Of a DNA stretch of 64,000 nt, positions 40,881-49,631 are shown one piece after another. Origin of the DNA: Mycobacterium sp. (GTDB taxonomy: Bacteria > Actinomycetota > Actinomycetes > Mycobacteriales > Mycobacteriaceae); assembly GCA_018401645.1 (NCBI GenBank), contig JAGYKK010000014.1, forward strand, positions 1 through 64,000, given 5' to 3'. The notes beneath the pieces were generated by a model. It was not told the DNA's origin, did no database searches, and saw nothing but the letters and a program-made list of their open reading frames with translations. Both the position numbers and the translations under genes were made by a program. Positions within the stretch are counted from its first letter, which is position 1, and each line of letters begins with the position of its first letter.

Positions 40881-41246
40881 TCAGGCGTCGCCGCGAACCC
40901 AGATCGCCTGATTGTTTTCGAACGCGCAGGTCAAAAAGAGCCCGTCGGGCGCCTGCGCCACAGCGTTCTCATTCGCCGAGCAACTGGAATTGAGTTCCCG
41001 CACGCCCATCATGGGTGGGGACCGGAAATAGCGCGGCTCATAGCGCCGCGGCGATCCGCAGAACACCAGCCTGCCCCAGGACGTCGTCCCGAAAACATAG
41101 AACGACGTGTTCGCGCAGGGGGCACCCAACACCACCCCGCCGGTGATCCCGGGCGTGCAGAACGCGTCGTTGCACTCCGCCGCCCGCGCCGGAGCCGGAG
41201 TGAGCAATCCGGCGACCATCAGCGCAGCGGTAGCAGCTACGGTCAT
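40881..41246 (-). CDS. Small exported Cys-containing protein, unknown function
   Basis: A 121-residue protein from ATG 41246. A signal peptide (TVAATAALMVAGLLTPAPARA) leads into a mature part with six Cys (CNDAFCTPG, GAPCANTSFY, VFCGSP, NSSCSANENA and LTCAFE), suggesting disulfides. It ends NNQAIWVRGDA. No family recognised. It converges on the exported protein at 40428-40880 with adjacent stop codons. The frame is open upstream to 41675, but that part is antisense to the next gene. Confidence 0.7.
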   Translation of the reverse strand: MTVAATAALMVAGLLTPAPARAAECNDAFCTPGITGGVVLGAPCANTSFYVFGTTSWGRLVFCGSPRRYEPRYFRSPPMMGVRELNSSCSANENAVAQAPDGLFLTCAFENNQAIWVRGDA

Positions 41247-41313
41247 TCGCACGTGCCTACTGTCGCATATCACGACGCATGCGGCCCGAAGTTCCGACGA
41301 TGAGGAAGTGCCT

Positions 41314-42012
41314 ATGCCGATTGATGGTCCTGACCCGTTCGGAACAGCCGATGAACTCGCCCGGGAGGCGGAGGCCGAAGCTCTCGCCGCCGAGGCCCGC
41401 GCTGAGGCCGCCCGGATCCGCGCCGCAGAGTTGCGCCGCGAGCTCGACGCCGTCGACGTCGCTGACGTCGCGTTCACCGACATCCCGCTCGCGGCGCCGC
41501 CCCCACCTCCGCCACCAACCGGGCTGTTACGCACCATCGCCGTCGCGGCCACCACCCTGCTGACAGCGGGCCTGCTGGGGGCGACCGGATACATGGTGTG
41601 GCAGCACCAGAAGGCAGCCGAAACGCGCCGCAGTGCCGCCGAGTTCACCGCAGCCGCACGCCAGGACGTGATCAACCTGATGTCGATGGATTACAACAAA
41701 GCCCAGGAGAGTGTGCAGCGCGTCCTCGACAATTCCACCGGGAGGTTCCGGGCCAACTTCGATGAGACCGCGGATGAATTCGCCCGAGCCCTCCGGGACG
41801 AGAAGATCATCACCACCGCGACGATCAACGACGCCGCGGTGGAACCGGGGTCGATGACCGAGACGTCCGCCGTCGTGATGGTCTCGGCGACGTCGCAGCG
41901 CGAAGGTAAACAGGCGCCCAAGGACCAGCAGCGACCTCAGGTCTGGCGGGTGGTTCTGACGCTGGAGCGCGAGGGCGATCAGATCAAGATGTCGGGCGTC
42001 GAGTTCGTGTGA
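41314..42012 (+). CDS. Mce-associated-type membrane protein
   Basis: A 232-residue protein from ATG 41314, preceded by gaggaag. An Ala/Glu coiled-coil-like N-terminus (DELAREAEAEALAAEARAEA) and a Pro run (PPPPPPPTG) precede a membrane helix (TIAVAATTLLTAGLLGATGYMV). The exported domain reads RQDVINLMSMDYNKAQES, RFRANFDETADEFARAL and WRVVLTLEREGDQIKMSGVEFV. A paralogue of 39676-40353. Its stop overlaps the GTG of the acetoacetyl-CoA synthetase (GTGA). Confidence 0.8.
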   Translation: MPIDGPDPFGTADELAREAEAEALAAEARAEAARIRAAELRRELDAVDVADVAFTDIPLAAPPPPPPPTGLLRTIAVAATTLLTAGLLGATGYMVWQHQKAAETRRSAAEFTAAARQDVINLMSMDYNKAQESVQRVLDNSTGRFRANFDETADEFARALRDEKIITTATINDAAVEPGSMTETSAVVMVSATSQREGKQAPKDQQRPQVWRVVLTLEREGDQIKMSGVEFV

Positions 42013-43922
42013 GCAAGGCTTCCACCAGACCGCGCTGGCACCGGTTCGCCGAGGCGGCCGGGACCCCGGCCGCGGACTACCCGGCGCTGTGGCAATGGTC
42101 GGTGGACAACCCGGCCCGGTTCTGGCGGATGGTCTGGGAGTTCTTCGACATCCGGGCCGTCACCGGACCAGGCGTCGGTGACTCCGCCGTGCTGGCCGAC
42201 CCGGCGATGCCCGGCGCGCGCTGGTTTCCCGGCGTCACTCTGAACTACGTCGAACAGGTGCTGCGACACCGCGACCGCGGCAGGCCCGCCATCATCGGCA
42301 TCGACGAGGACGGCACCCGGACCCAGATCGACTGGGCGCAGTTGCCGGGCCGCATCGGGGCTCTCGCCGCCGAGTTACGCCGTCTCGGAGTGGGCCCCGG
42401 GGACCGGGTGGGCGGCTATCTGCCCGATGTGGCCGAAGCAATGGTGGCCTTCCTGGCAACCGCCGCCCTCGGTGCGGTCTGGTCAGGTTGCGGTCAGGAC
42501 TACGCGCCCCAGGGCGCGGCCGCACGCCTGGGCCCGCTAGGGCCGAAAGTGCTTTTCAGCTGCAATGGGTATCGACTCAGCGGGCGCTGGATCGACAAAC
42601 GTTCCGACACAGCCGAACTCGCACGCCTGCTGCCCGGCGAACCCCACCTGTTACTCCTGGACAGCGATCACTACCAGACATTGATCGCCGAGCCCGTCGC
42701 CCCCGATGTGACCGCGGTGGATTTCGATCACCCGCTGTGGGTGCTGTTCACCTCCGGCACCACCGGGGCGCCCAAGGGCATCGTGCACGGACACGGCGGC
42801 GTGGTCCTGGAACATCTGAAGACCGCCGCACTGCATGCCGACCTCGGCGCGGACGATGTGTTCTTCTGGCAGACCTCGTTGAGCTGGATGATGTGGAACT
42901 TCCGCCTCGCGGGCCTGCTGTGCGGGGGCACCGTGGTCTGCTATAGCGGGCACCCGATGTACCCCGACGCCGACCGACTCTGGGACATCCTCGAAGCCGA
43001 ACGGGTCACTTTTTTCGGCACCAGCCCCGGCCACCTGCTGGCCTCCCGCAAGGCCGGACTTCACCCCGGAGCCAGCCACGACCTCAGCCGGCTACGCGCC
43101 CTGGGCAGCACCGGGTCGCCCTTGCCGGGCGATCTGTTCGAATGGGTCAGAACCGAAGTCGGTGACGATGTCGAGGTGTCCTCGATCAGCGGGGGTACCG
43201 ACGTGGTAACCGCCTTCGCCGGCGGTACCACCGGCGTGCCGGCGATGCCCGGCGAACTGGCGACGCGCTATCTGGGCGTGGCCCTGCACAGCTGGTCCCC
43301 GCAGCGCACACCCCTCATCGGCGAGGTCGGTGAAATGGTCATCACCGCCCCGATGCCATCCATGCCGGTCGGCTTCACCAACGATCCGGACGGCACCCGT
43401 TATCGCGCAGCCTATTTCGATCACCACTGGGCCGACGGCCCCGCGCCCGACGTGTGGCGTCACGGCGATTGGGTGACCCTCACCGAGCGTGGATCACTGG
43501 TGATCCACGGCCGCAGCGACGCCACCCTCAACCGGCACGGCATCCGGATGGGATCAGCCGACATCTACGAGGTGGTCGAGTCGATCGACGCCGTCGCTGA
43601 AGCCCTCGTGCTCGGTATCAACGGCCCCGACGGGGCTTACTGGATGCCATTGTTCGTGACGCTGACCAACGGCCGGGAACTCGACGACGCGCTCGTCGAC
43701 ACCATCGGCACTCAGATCCGGACCAGGCTCTCCCCGCGACACGTGCCCGACGACGTCATCGCCGCCCCCGGCATTCCGCACACCCGCACCGGCAAGAAAC
43801 TGGAGGTACCCCTCACCGGGATCATGTCCGGCCACGCGGATGTGTCGTTGGATCCTCGCGCGATCGACCACCCCGACCTCATCGACTGGTACCGGGAGCA
43901 GGGCCGCGCGCACCGGTGGTAG
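42009..43922 (+). CDS. Acetoacetyl-CoA synthetase
   Basis: Acyl-adenylating enzyme of 637 residues that activates acetoacetate with ATP and CoA. The cytosolic ANL fold shows LWVLFTSGTTGAPKGIVHGHGG is split here as the P-loop TSGTTGAPKG, the A5-type motif GGTDVVTAFAGG, WRHGDWVTL for A7, GRSDATLNRHGIRMG for A8, and the catalytic Lys in HTRTGKKLEVP. The N-terminal PALWQWSVDNPARFW and RWFPGVTLNYVEQVL are typical of acetoacetate-CoA ligases. GTG start at 42009 overlaps the previous stop. Fits ketone-body or leucine carbon use. Confidence 0.9.
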   Translation: MSKASTRPRWHRFAEAAGTPAADYPALWQWSVDNPARFWRMVWEFFDIRAVTGPGVGDSAVLADPAMPGARWFPGVTLNYVEQVLRHRDRGRPAIIGIDEDGTRTQIDWAQLPGRIGALAAELRRLGVGPGDRVGGYLPDVAEAMVAFLATAALGAVWSGCGQDYAPQGAAARLGPLGPKVLFSCNGYRLSGRWIDKRSDTAELARLLPGEPHLLLLDSDHYQTLIAEPVAPDVTAVDFDHPLWVLFTSGTTGAPKGIVHGHGGVVLEHLKTAALHADLGADDVFFWQTSLSWMMWNFRLAGLLCGGTVVCYSGHPMYPDADRLWDILEAERVTFFGTSPGHLLASRKAGLHPGASHDLSRLRALGSTGSPLPGDLFEWVRTEVGDDVEVSSISGGTDVVTAFAGGTTGVPAMPGELATRYLGVALHSWSPQRTPLIGEVGEMVITAPMPSMPVGFTNDPDGTRYRAAYFDHHWADGPAPDVWRHGDWVTLTERGSLVIHGRSDATLNRHGIRMGSADIYEVVESIDAVAEALVLGINGPDGAYWMPLFVTLTNGRELDDALVDTIGTQIRTRLSPRHVPDDVIAAPGIPHTRTGKKLEVPLTGIMSGHADVSLDPRAIDHPDLIDWYREQGRAHRW

Positions 43923-43942
43923 GCCGCAGTTAGGTTGGGTCC

Positions 43943-44728
43943 ATGGACTCACCAACGGTCTTCATCACCGGGGCAGCCGCCGGTATCGGTCACGCCACCG
44001 CGCTGCATTTCGCGCGACGCGGCTATCGCGTCGGTGCCTACGACATCGAGACCGCCGGATTGGCCACGTTGCACCACGAGATCACCGCCGGTGGCGGCGA
44101 GGTGACGATCGGAACCCTCGACGTCGTCGACGCCACCGACTGGACCCGCCAGCTTGAGGCATTCACCGGGCGCTCACGGCGGTTGGACATCCTGATCAAC
44201 AACGCCGGTGTCCTCAGTGCCGGCCGATTCGAGGACGTCGCCCTCGACGTTCAGCGCCGCATGGTCGACATCAACGTCTACGGCACCATGGCCGGCCTGC
44301 ACACGGCGTTCCCCTTCCTGCGGAATACGCCGGGATCCCGGGTGGTCAACCTGTGTTCAGCGTCAGCCATCTACGGACAACCCGAACTCGCCGTCTACTC
44401 AGCCACCAAATTCGGAGTGCGTGGACTCACCGAAGCCCTCGAACTTGAGTGGCGCCGCTACGGAATCAGAGTGATCGCCATGTGGCCGCTGTTCGTCGCG
44501 ACCGCGATGGTGGACGGGGTCGAAACCGGCAGTACGAAGTCCCTGGGCGTGCACCTGAGCGCCGATGACGTCGCCGCGGCCATCTACCAGGCCACCCACC
44601 CGGACCGGAGGTGGCCGTCGCGGGTGCACTACCCGGTCGGCCGGCAGACCAAGGTGTTGGCCGCTCTGTCCCAGGTGTCACCGAACTGGGCCGCCCGACT
44701 GCTCAATAGGGCACTCTCGCGCAGTTAG
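43943..44728 (+). CDS. Short-chain dehydrogenase/reductase
   Basis: A 261-residue classical SDR: TGAAAGIG at residues 9-16, DILINNAGVLSAG, catalytic Ser in VVNLCSASAIYG and Tyr-Lys in VYSATKFGVRG. No signal or membrane helix. It lies 20 bases after the acetoacetyl-CoA synthetase and may be co-transcribed; the pairing suggests a 3-hydroxybutyrate or other hydroxyacyl link, but the substrate is not determinable. ATG start at 43943. Confidence 0.85.
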   Translation: MDSPTVFITGAAAGIGHATALHFARRGYRVGAYDIETAGLATLHHEITAGGGEVTIGTLDVVDATDWTRQLEAFTGRSRRLDILINNAGVLSAGRFEDVALDVQRRMVDINVYGTMAGLHTAFPFLRNTPGSRVVNLCSASAIYGQPELAVYSATKFGVRGLTEALELEWRRYGIRVIAMWPLFVATAMVDGVETGSTKSLGVHLSADDVAAAIYQATHPDRRWPSRVHYPVGRQTKVLAALSQVSPNWAARLLNRALSRS

Positions 44729-44765
44729 CCGTAGCGTCGTGGCAATGCCGTAGCGTCGTGGAAAT
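44728..44765 (+). repeat. 19-bp tandem duplication over a start region
   Basis: gccgtagcgtcgtgg-aat is present twice, at 44728-44746 and 44747-44765 (one mismatch). Each copy carries GTG-N3-ATG; the second supplies the start of the next gene, while the first opens a two- to four-codon mini-ORF ending at TAG. Confidence 0.75.
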
Positions 44766-45294
44766 GTCAGAGCCGACGGCTTTCCCCGCCGATTTTCCGG
44801 ACCCGAACCCGGCGCCCGCAGTCGCTCACCGCCCGGCTCGCTGGATCGCGCCCCTGGCGCTGGCGATCTCACTGCTGGCCGCTGGCGCGGCGGGATGGGC
44901 ACTGGCCAAACCTGCCCCGCAGGCGGCGGCGGTGAACGTCAGCAGCGATCCCAAAGGCCAGGTCTGTTCCGCGTTCTTCACGGTCAGCGAGGCCGTTTAC
45001 CGCTACACCAACGTCAACCTTCCCGCCGATCTCGGGGCGGCACTGCCCGCTGCTCAGGAGGCGGTCGCCGCCAACGCCCGCCTGGCGATGTCCGGCGGGT
45101 CGGCGTATCTGCTGCGCAACCTGCCGTCCAACGCCGCGGCGGACCTGACCGAAGAGGTCCGGAGTTTCGCCGACACCCTGGACACGATCGCGATGAAGTT
45201 GCTCGCCGGGGTCCCCGACAAGGATCCCGAACTGACGGGTTTGCTGAAGTCGGCAGATCAAGCCAACAAAAAGATCGGCGGGCTCTGCAAGTAA
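44758..45294 (+). CDS. Membrane-anchored exported protein, unknown function
   Basis: A 178-residue protein from GTG 44758, or 176 from ATG 44764. The N-terminus is Pro-rich (FPADFPDPNPAPAVAH), then one membrane helix (IAPLALAISLLAAGAAGWAL) and an exported helical domain (AALPAAQEAVAANARLAMS, SFADTLDTIAMKLLAG). A Cys early in the domain (KGQVCSAFF) and one at the end (GGLCK) could pair. Resembles small mycobacterial exported proteins of unknown role. A duplication covers its start region. The next gene is 16 bases on. Confidence 0.7.
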   Translation: MEMSEPTAFPADFPDPNPAPAVAHRPARWIAPLALAISLLAAGAAGWALAKPAPQAAAVNVSSDPKGQVCSAFFTVSEAVYRYTNVNLPADLGAALPAAQEAVAANARLAMSGGSAYLLRNLPSNAAADLTEEVRSFADTLDTIAMKLLAGVPDKDPELTGLLKSADQANKKIGGLCK

Positions 45295-45310
45295 TGGATA
45301 CGGTGGGCCG

Positions 45311-45874
45311 ATGACTGCGCGCCGCTGGTCGATCGGGGCCGCGGTGATCGCCGTCGCGGTGGCACCCGCGACGATGGCGACGGCCGAAGGGCCCGACGAC
45401 CAGGCCGTCGATCCCAGCCCGACAGCCCAGCCACCACCGGTGCCACCGGCGCCGATCGGCTACATCCCACCGCTCTCGACGATCGGCAGCATCTTGGCCC
45501 AGACCGGAAGCGAACCGGCCGGCCCACTGGGCCTGCCTGACCTGTCGACCTATGGCCCCACCCTGTTGCTGGGCCAGAACCCGGCCCCGTCGGTTCCCGG
45601 CACCGCCGAGCAGGCCGTGGTACCCAGCCTCGCGGCATTCACCGACGAGTATCTGGTTCCCCTGAACCTGGCGCCGGCCGCTCCGGGCGAGGGCTCCCCG
45701 GCGCCCGGTATCGGCCCGAATGCCGCCATTCCCGACGATGGCCGGATCGCGTTGCTGCGGCGACTGCGCCAGATGTATCAGGCCGGCAACCTCACCGGCG
45801 CGCTCCTGGGCCAGTTGCCCAAGGATGAGAACGGCCAGCCGATGCTGCCCGAACCGGACTCGCCACCGGGCTGA
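45311..45874 (+). CDS. Exported Pro-rich protein, unknown function
   Basis: A 187-residue protein from ATG 45311. Signal peptide at 1-25 (SIGAAVIAVAVAPATMATAEG), then a Pro-rich region (PSPTAQPPPVPPAPIGYIPP). The C-terminal part has a short helical segment (RIALLRRLRQMYQAGNLTGAL) and an acidic/Pro tail (MLPEPDSPPG). No Cys in the mature part and no catalytic motif. Probably co-transcribed with the preceding exported protein. Confidence 0.65.
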   Translation: MTARRWSIGAAVIAVAVAPATMATAEGPDDQAVDPSPTAQPPPVPPAPIGYIPPLSTIGSILAQTGSEPAGPLGLPDLSTYGPTLLLGQNPAPSVPGTAEQAVVPSLAAFTDEYLVPLNLAPAAPGEGSPAPGIGPNAAIPDDGRIALLRRLRQMYQAGNLTGALLGQLPKDENGQPMLPEPDSPPG

Positions 45875-45917
45875 GCGGCTTGGGGTCGGCCCGGTGCCGG
45901 GACGGTAGGTTCGAGCG

Positions 45918-46874
45918 GTGCGAGTCGACGGACGCGAGGTCACAGTTGTCGGCAATCTGCTGCAACCGCTGACCCGGCGTACCAATGACATTGTCCGGTT
46001 GGCTCTGGCAACGGTGTTCCTGGCAGTCGTCGTCACCAGTTCGGTGATCACCCGCAGCGACTGGGTTGGGCTGGAGAAGTCGGTCTCGCGCATCGTGGGC
46101 GTGCTGACACCTACCCAGTCGAACCTGGTGTATCTGGCCTACGGCATCGTCATCGTGGCCCTGCCATTCGTGATCCTGATCGGCCTGATCGCCGGCCGGC
46201 AGTGGAAGCTGCTCGGGGCATATGCGGCGGCCGGAATCATCGCCGTGTTGGCGCTGTCGATCACCGGAGAGGGCGTCGCAGCCCCGCAGTGGCACTTAGA
46301 CCTCTCCGAGCGGCTGTCAACCATGCTGTCGCAGTTCCTCGACGACCCCCGCTGGATCGCCATGCTGGCCGCGGTGCTCACCGTTTCCGGGCCGTGGCTG
46401 CCCAGTCGGTGGCGGCGGTGGTGGTGGACGTTGCTACTGGCATTCGTGCCGATTCACCTCGTGGTCAGCGCCGTGGTGCCGGCCCGTACCCTGCTCGGAC
46501 TGGCGGTGGGCTGGTTCGTGGGTGCCCTGATCGTTCTGGTGGTCGGAACACCGGCACTCGAGGTACCCCTCGATGGCGCGATCCGCGCCCTGTCGCGGCG
46601 GGGTTTCACCGTTGACGCGTTGACCGTGGTGCGTCCCGCCGGACGCGGTCCACTGGAGCTGTCGGCAGTCGACGGCGCAGGCCACGGCGCCGTCATCGAG
46701 TTGTACGGTCCCAACCAGCGCAGCGGCAGGGCGCTGCGCCAGTTTGGCGCTGGCTGGTGTGCGAGACGGCGAGACCGCTCCTACGACATCCATGCACCGC
46801 GCCGTGTCGAACATCGCGCGTTGATGACCATCACCGCGGGCGACCCTGGGCATCCGCCAACACCGCCACCCTGA
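45918..46874 (+). CDS. LPG-synthase-TM-type membrane protein, N-terminal part
   Basis: The intact first part of a large membrane protein of the lysylphosphatidylglycerol-synthase transmembrane group (PF03706 type with an N-terminal membrane block and a kinase-like middle). Six or so helices are clear: IVRLALATVFLAVVVTSSVI, YLAYGIVIVALPFVILIGLI, LLGAYAAAGIIAVLALS, MLAAVLTVSGPWL, LLLAFVPIHLVVSAVV and LAVGWFVGALIVLVVG. The frame leaves the true one at about 46745 (after SGRALRQ), returns briefly for RRVEHRALMTI, and then stops at PPTPPP. The rest lies in 46875-48274. Confidence 0.8.
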   Translation: MRVDGREVTVVGNLLQPLTRRTNDIVRLALATVFLAVVVTSSVITRSDWVGLEKSVSRIVGVLTPTQSNLVYLAYGIVIVALPFVILIGLIAGRQWKLLGAYAAAGIIAVLALSITGEGVAAPQWHLDLSERLSTMLSQFLDDPRWIAMLAAVLTVSGPWLPSRWRRWWWTLLLAFVPIHLVVSAVVPARTLLGLAVGWFVGALIVLVVGTPALEVPLDGAIRALSRRGFTVDALTVVRPAGRGPLELSAVDGAGHGAVIELYGPNQRSGRALRQFGAGWCARRRDRSYDIHAPRRVEHRALMTITAGDPGHPPTPPP

Positions 46875-48274
46875 CCGTCGCGGGCCTCGACCGGGGCTGG
46901 ACTGATGTTCTCCCACGCCACCCCGCAGCACACCTAGGCCAGACCGATGCGATCAGTCCAGGGTGTGGGAATCCCTGGCCGTCCTGCAAGACCATCAGAT
47001 CTCCAGGGACTTGCGGTCCTCAGAGATCACCGTCGATGACAACGGCACGCGCTGTTCGGCAGCTTCAGCAGCCGAATGCAGCGCCTCCAGGAACACCACC
47101 GCAGTCAAATGTCAGCAGCTCCTACTGACGACGACCGCGACATTCGGTGCCGAGGCGTCAGGGAGTCCAGTCCGCCGCAATCACCTGCAGGTCGGGCCGT
47201 ACTCGACGGGTCGCGTCAGCCGTGAAGTCAGCCATTTCCGGCGCGAATCCGACGGTGGTCACCGCTCCCAAGGCACTGATGACGGCGGCTCGCGACGGGT
47301 AAGAAAAAAAACAGACCAGCGCAATCAGATTCAGGCCAGAGACCATCGCGAGACCACCCCGCAAACTGGGTCAGTTCAGCTTGTCCTACTGGTCGCGTTA
47401 ATCTCATATCCGTTCATCAGCACAGTACCGGCTTTCTTCAATGGGTTGCGCAGCGCAGCGGGCTGGTGGTGGGCGCTGTTGGGACTGGCGGTTTCGGCGC
47501 TCACCTACATCGGCGCGGCGGCGGGGACTGGGCATGCGCCTCGGGAATGGTTCCCTTCCGTCATCTGGTGATCATACGGTTTCGCCAACACCTTCGCCAC
47601 GACCACCACGCCAGCGGTGTGGGCAGGTGGGTTGGCGCTGAGTACTCATTTTTGCAGAAGGCCCGGCCTCAGTACCCGGTCCGGAGCCACGGCAGCCGGT
47701 GGCCGTTCAGCGGAGCCGTTCAGGTGATCACCCCACGTCGCCCTGCTGATTTTCTTTTCCATGTAGCCAGCGCCTCGGCAGACCTGTCAGCCTTTATTGC
47801 CAGGCTCACCCTCGTCTACCTCATCGTCGGAGTAGCCCTGGTGTCCCTGGGAGCGTTCCTGTTCGTACCGAAACTGCGCGGCTGGCTGGACACCGCCGTC
47901 AGGTGAATCAACGAGGTCAGCGGTGAGTTGATCGAGTTGGTTCGCGATCAGAAACGCTTCGCGATCATCGTCTTAGGTTGCGCAGGAACGACTCTCGGTG
48001 CAGCACTCACTGTGGGCCAGTCGAGGCCAGCGGGCACGACATTCGTGACGGTCACGGTGGTGACGATGGGTCAGCAGCACCTTAGCCAGCTCCCACGCCC
48101 AGCAGGAGTGGGCGCAGATGGAAGCAGCGTTGATCAGCGGATTGGCCGCATTCAGGTACCCACCGCCGTCGCCGTGCCCTCGGTGCTGCTTCTTATCAGG
48201 TGCTGACGGTCTGGCTGCCGGTGTTCGTCAGCTGGCCGATCATGCGGTGGCTGACCGCGCGAGACATGATCTAA
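46875..48274 (+). pseudogene. Remainder of LPG-synthase-TM-type gene, many frameshifts
   Basis: Pieces of the rest of the protein appear in order but in all three frames: NTATLTVAGLDRGWT (46860), VWESLAVLQDHQISRDLRS (46963), ITVDDNGT (47020), QLVLLVALISYPFISTVPAF (47370), WWALLGLAVSALTYIGAAA (47470), LVYLIVGVALVSLGAFLFV (47815), FAIIVLGCAGTTLGAAL (47950), TFVTVTVVTMG (48035), EAALISGLAAF (48120) and SVLL then VLTVWLPVFVSWPIMRWL (48185-48250), ending RDMI and TAA at 48272. The total span is close to full length, so damage is mainly small indels rather than large losses. Confidence 0.8.
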
Positions 48275-48303
48275 CTGCTCGTCCGAAACCGAGGGGATGG
48301 ACC

Positions 48304-49041
48304 GTGACGCCATGGCATGACCTGACCGGGCACGTCGCGCTGGTGACCGGCGGTAACAGCGGCATCGGTCTGGGAATGGCTCGCGGACTGCGCAGAGCCG
48401 GTGCGTCGGTGGCGATCTGGGGCACCAACGCCGCCAACAACGCCGCCGCCGTGGCCTCGCTGGAAGCCAGACCCTCGGACGCGCCGGTGGCGGCGTTCAG
48501 CGTCGACGTCAGCGACGAGGGACGCGGTGGCGGCCGGGGTGGAACAGACCCTCGCCACCTTCAGCCAAGATCGGCGACTCGCCTGACTGACATCGTCGAC
48601 GAGTTGCAGGGCGTGATCGGAGAAATCCGTACCAAGATCTTTGAACTGCACGGTGGCTCCTCGGGAGCCACCCGGTTGCGGCAGCGACTCGACGAGGCGA
48701 TCGTCGGCTTCTCGGGATCGGGACTGCGCATCACCACGTGGTTTTCCGGACCCCTGTCAGTGGTCGATGCGACGCTGGCAGATCACGCCGAAGCAGTCGT
48801 GCGCGAGGCGGTCAGCAACACGATCCGGCACGCGCACGCCGCCAGCCTGATGATCAACGTCCAGGTCGACGACGACCTGAGCGTGGAGGTGATCGACGAC
48901 GGTTGCGGCATGCCACCCGACGTCACCGCCAGCGGGCTGGCGAACCTGCGGGCTCGTGCCGAAGAGGCGGGCGGCGGGTTGGTGGTCAGCGACGCGCCCG
49001 GCGGCGGAACGCACTTGCGCTGGTCCGCGCCGCTGACGTGA
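48304..49041 (+). CDS. Chimeric ORF: SDR N-terminus joined to DosS-like ATPase domain
   Basis: One open frame from GTG 48304 (preceded by gagggg) to TGA. Residues 1-70 are a normal SDR start: HVALVTGGNSGIGLGMARGL and ASVAIWGTNAANNAAAVAS, ending SVDVSDE. About 20 out-of-frame residues follow; a one-G insertion near 48520 hides the SDR continuation DAVAAGVEQTLATF. From [20 protein letters not shown] the sequence is a DosS-type kinase end with HATPase_c motifs EAVSNTIRHAH, DDGCGMPPDV and GLANLRARAEEAGG. The phospho-acceptor His box is absent. The kinase part is a diverged paralogue of 32166-32623, not a copy. Confidence 0.75.
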   Translation: MTPWHDLTGHVALVTGGNSGIGLGMARGLRRAGASVAIWGTNAANNAAAVASLEARPSDAPVAAFSVDVSDEGRGGGRGGTDPRHLQPRSATRLTDIVDELQGVIGEIRTKIFELHGGSSGATRLRQRLDEAIVGFSGSGLRITTWFSGPLSVVDATLADHAEAVVREAVSNTIRHAHAASLMINVQVDDDLSVEVIDDGCGMPPDVTASGLANLRARAEEAGGGLVVSDAPGGGTHLRWSAPLT

Positions 49042-49106
49042 GGACGCCGAGGCGACCCAGGCCGTCGGATAACCTGCGAGCTGCACCTGCCACGGTGCGG
49101 CACTAG

Positions 49107-49190
49107 TGCGGGCGGAGGGACTCGAACCCTCACGCTCTTCCGAGCAATGGCACCTAAAGCCATCACGTATGCCAATTTCGTCACGCCCGC
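49107..49190 (-). tRNA. tRNA-Leu (anticodon TAG)
   Basis: Read on the minus strand, acceptor gcgggcg (49190-49184) pairs with cgcccgc (49114-49108), with discriminator A at 49107. The anticodon stem atggc/gccat encloses tttaggt with TAG at positions 34-36. A long variable arm (class II) and ggttcgagtcc T-arm fit tRNA-Leu. CCA is not encoded. Confidence 0.93.
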
Positions 49191-49238
49191 GGGGCCAGAT
49201 AATCGTATCGCCTGGTCTCCCCCGGTACCGTTGACAGC

Positions 49239-49631
49239 GTGCCGACGACCCGTAGCCGCAGGTTTGCCCTGATCCTGCTGGTGATCACCGCGGCCGCCGG
49301 ATGTCTGGCGTTGGGTTGGTGGCAGTGGACCCGGTATGAATCGACGTCGGGCACCTTCCAGAACCTGGGCTATGCGTTGCAGTGGCCGTTCTTCGCCGGA
49401 TTCTGCCTCTACGCCTACCGCAAGTTCGTGCTCTACGAGCAGGCTCCGCCGCAACCGCCGGGAACCGGGGATGCCATCACCGAGATCCCGGCCGGACTGC
49501 TGCCCGAACGTCCGGTGGCCCCGCCCCAACCCGCCGATCCCGAACTGCGCGAGTACAACGCCTATCTCGCCGAGTTGGCCGATGCCGACCAGGCCGCGCC
49601 CGACATCGACCAGAACAGGACGTCAGCATGA
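49239..49631 (+). CDS. Small membrane protein (Rv1343c/LprD-like)
   Basis: A 130-residue protein from GTG 49239. Two hydrophobic segments: FALILLVITAAAGCLALGWW (with a Cys but in a helix rather than a clear lipobox) and YALQWPFFAGFCLYAYRKFV. The C-terminal half is Pro-rich then acidic (PPQPADPELREYNAYLAELA). Position before a DUF3817 gene matches Rv1343c. The stop overlaps the next ATG (ATGA), so the two are translationally coupled. Function unknown. Confidence 0.78.
   Translation: MPTTRSRRFALILLVITAAAGCLALGWWQWTRYESTSGTFQNLGYALQWPFFAGFCLYAYRKFVLYEQAPPQPPGTGDAITEIPAGLLPERPVAPPQPADPELREYNAYLAELADADQAAPDIDQNRTSA

Noticed and set aside
41107..41313. Longer start for the Mce-associated-type gene at 41314
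   Set aside because: The upstream part is antisense to the exported gene at 40881-41246, and ATG 41314 has a good ribosome site.
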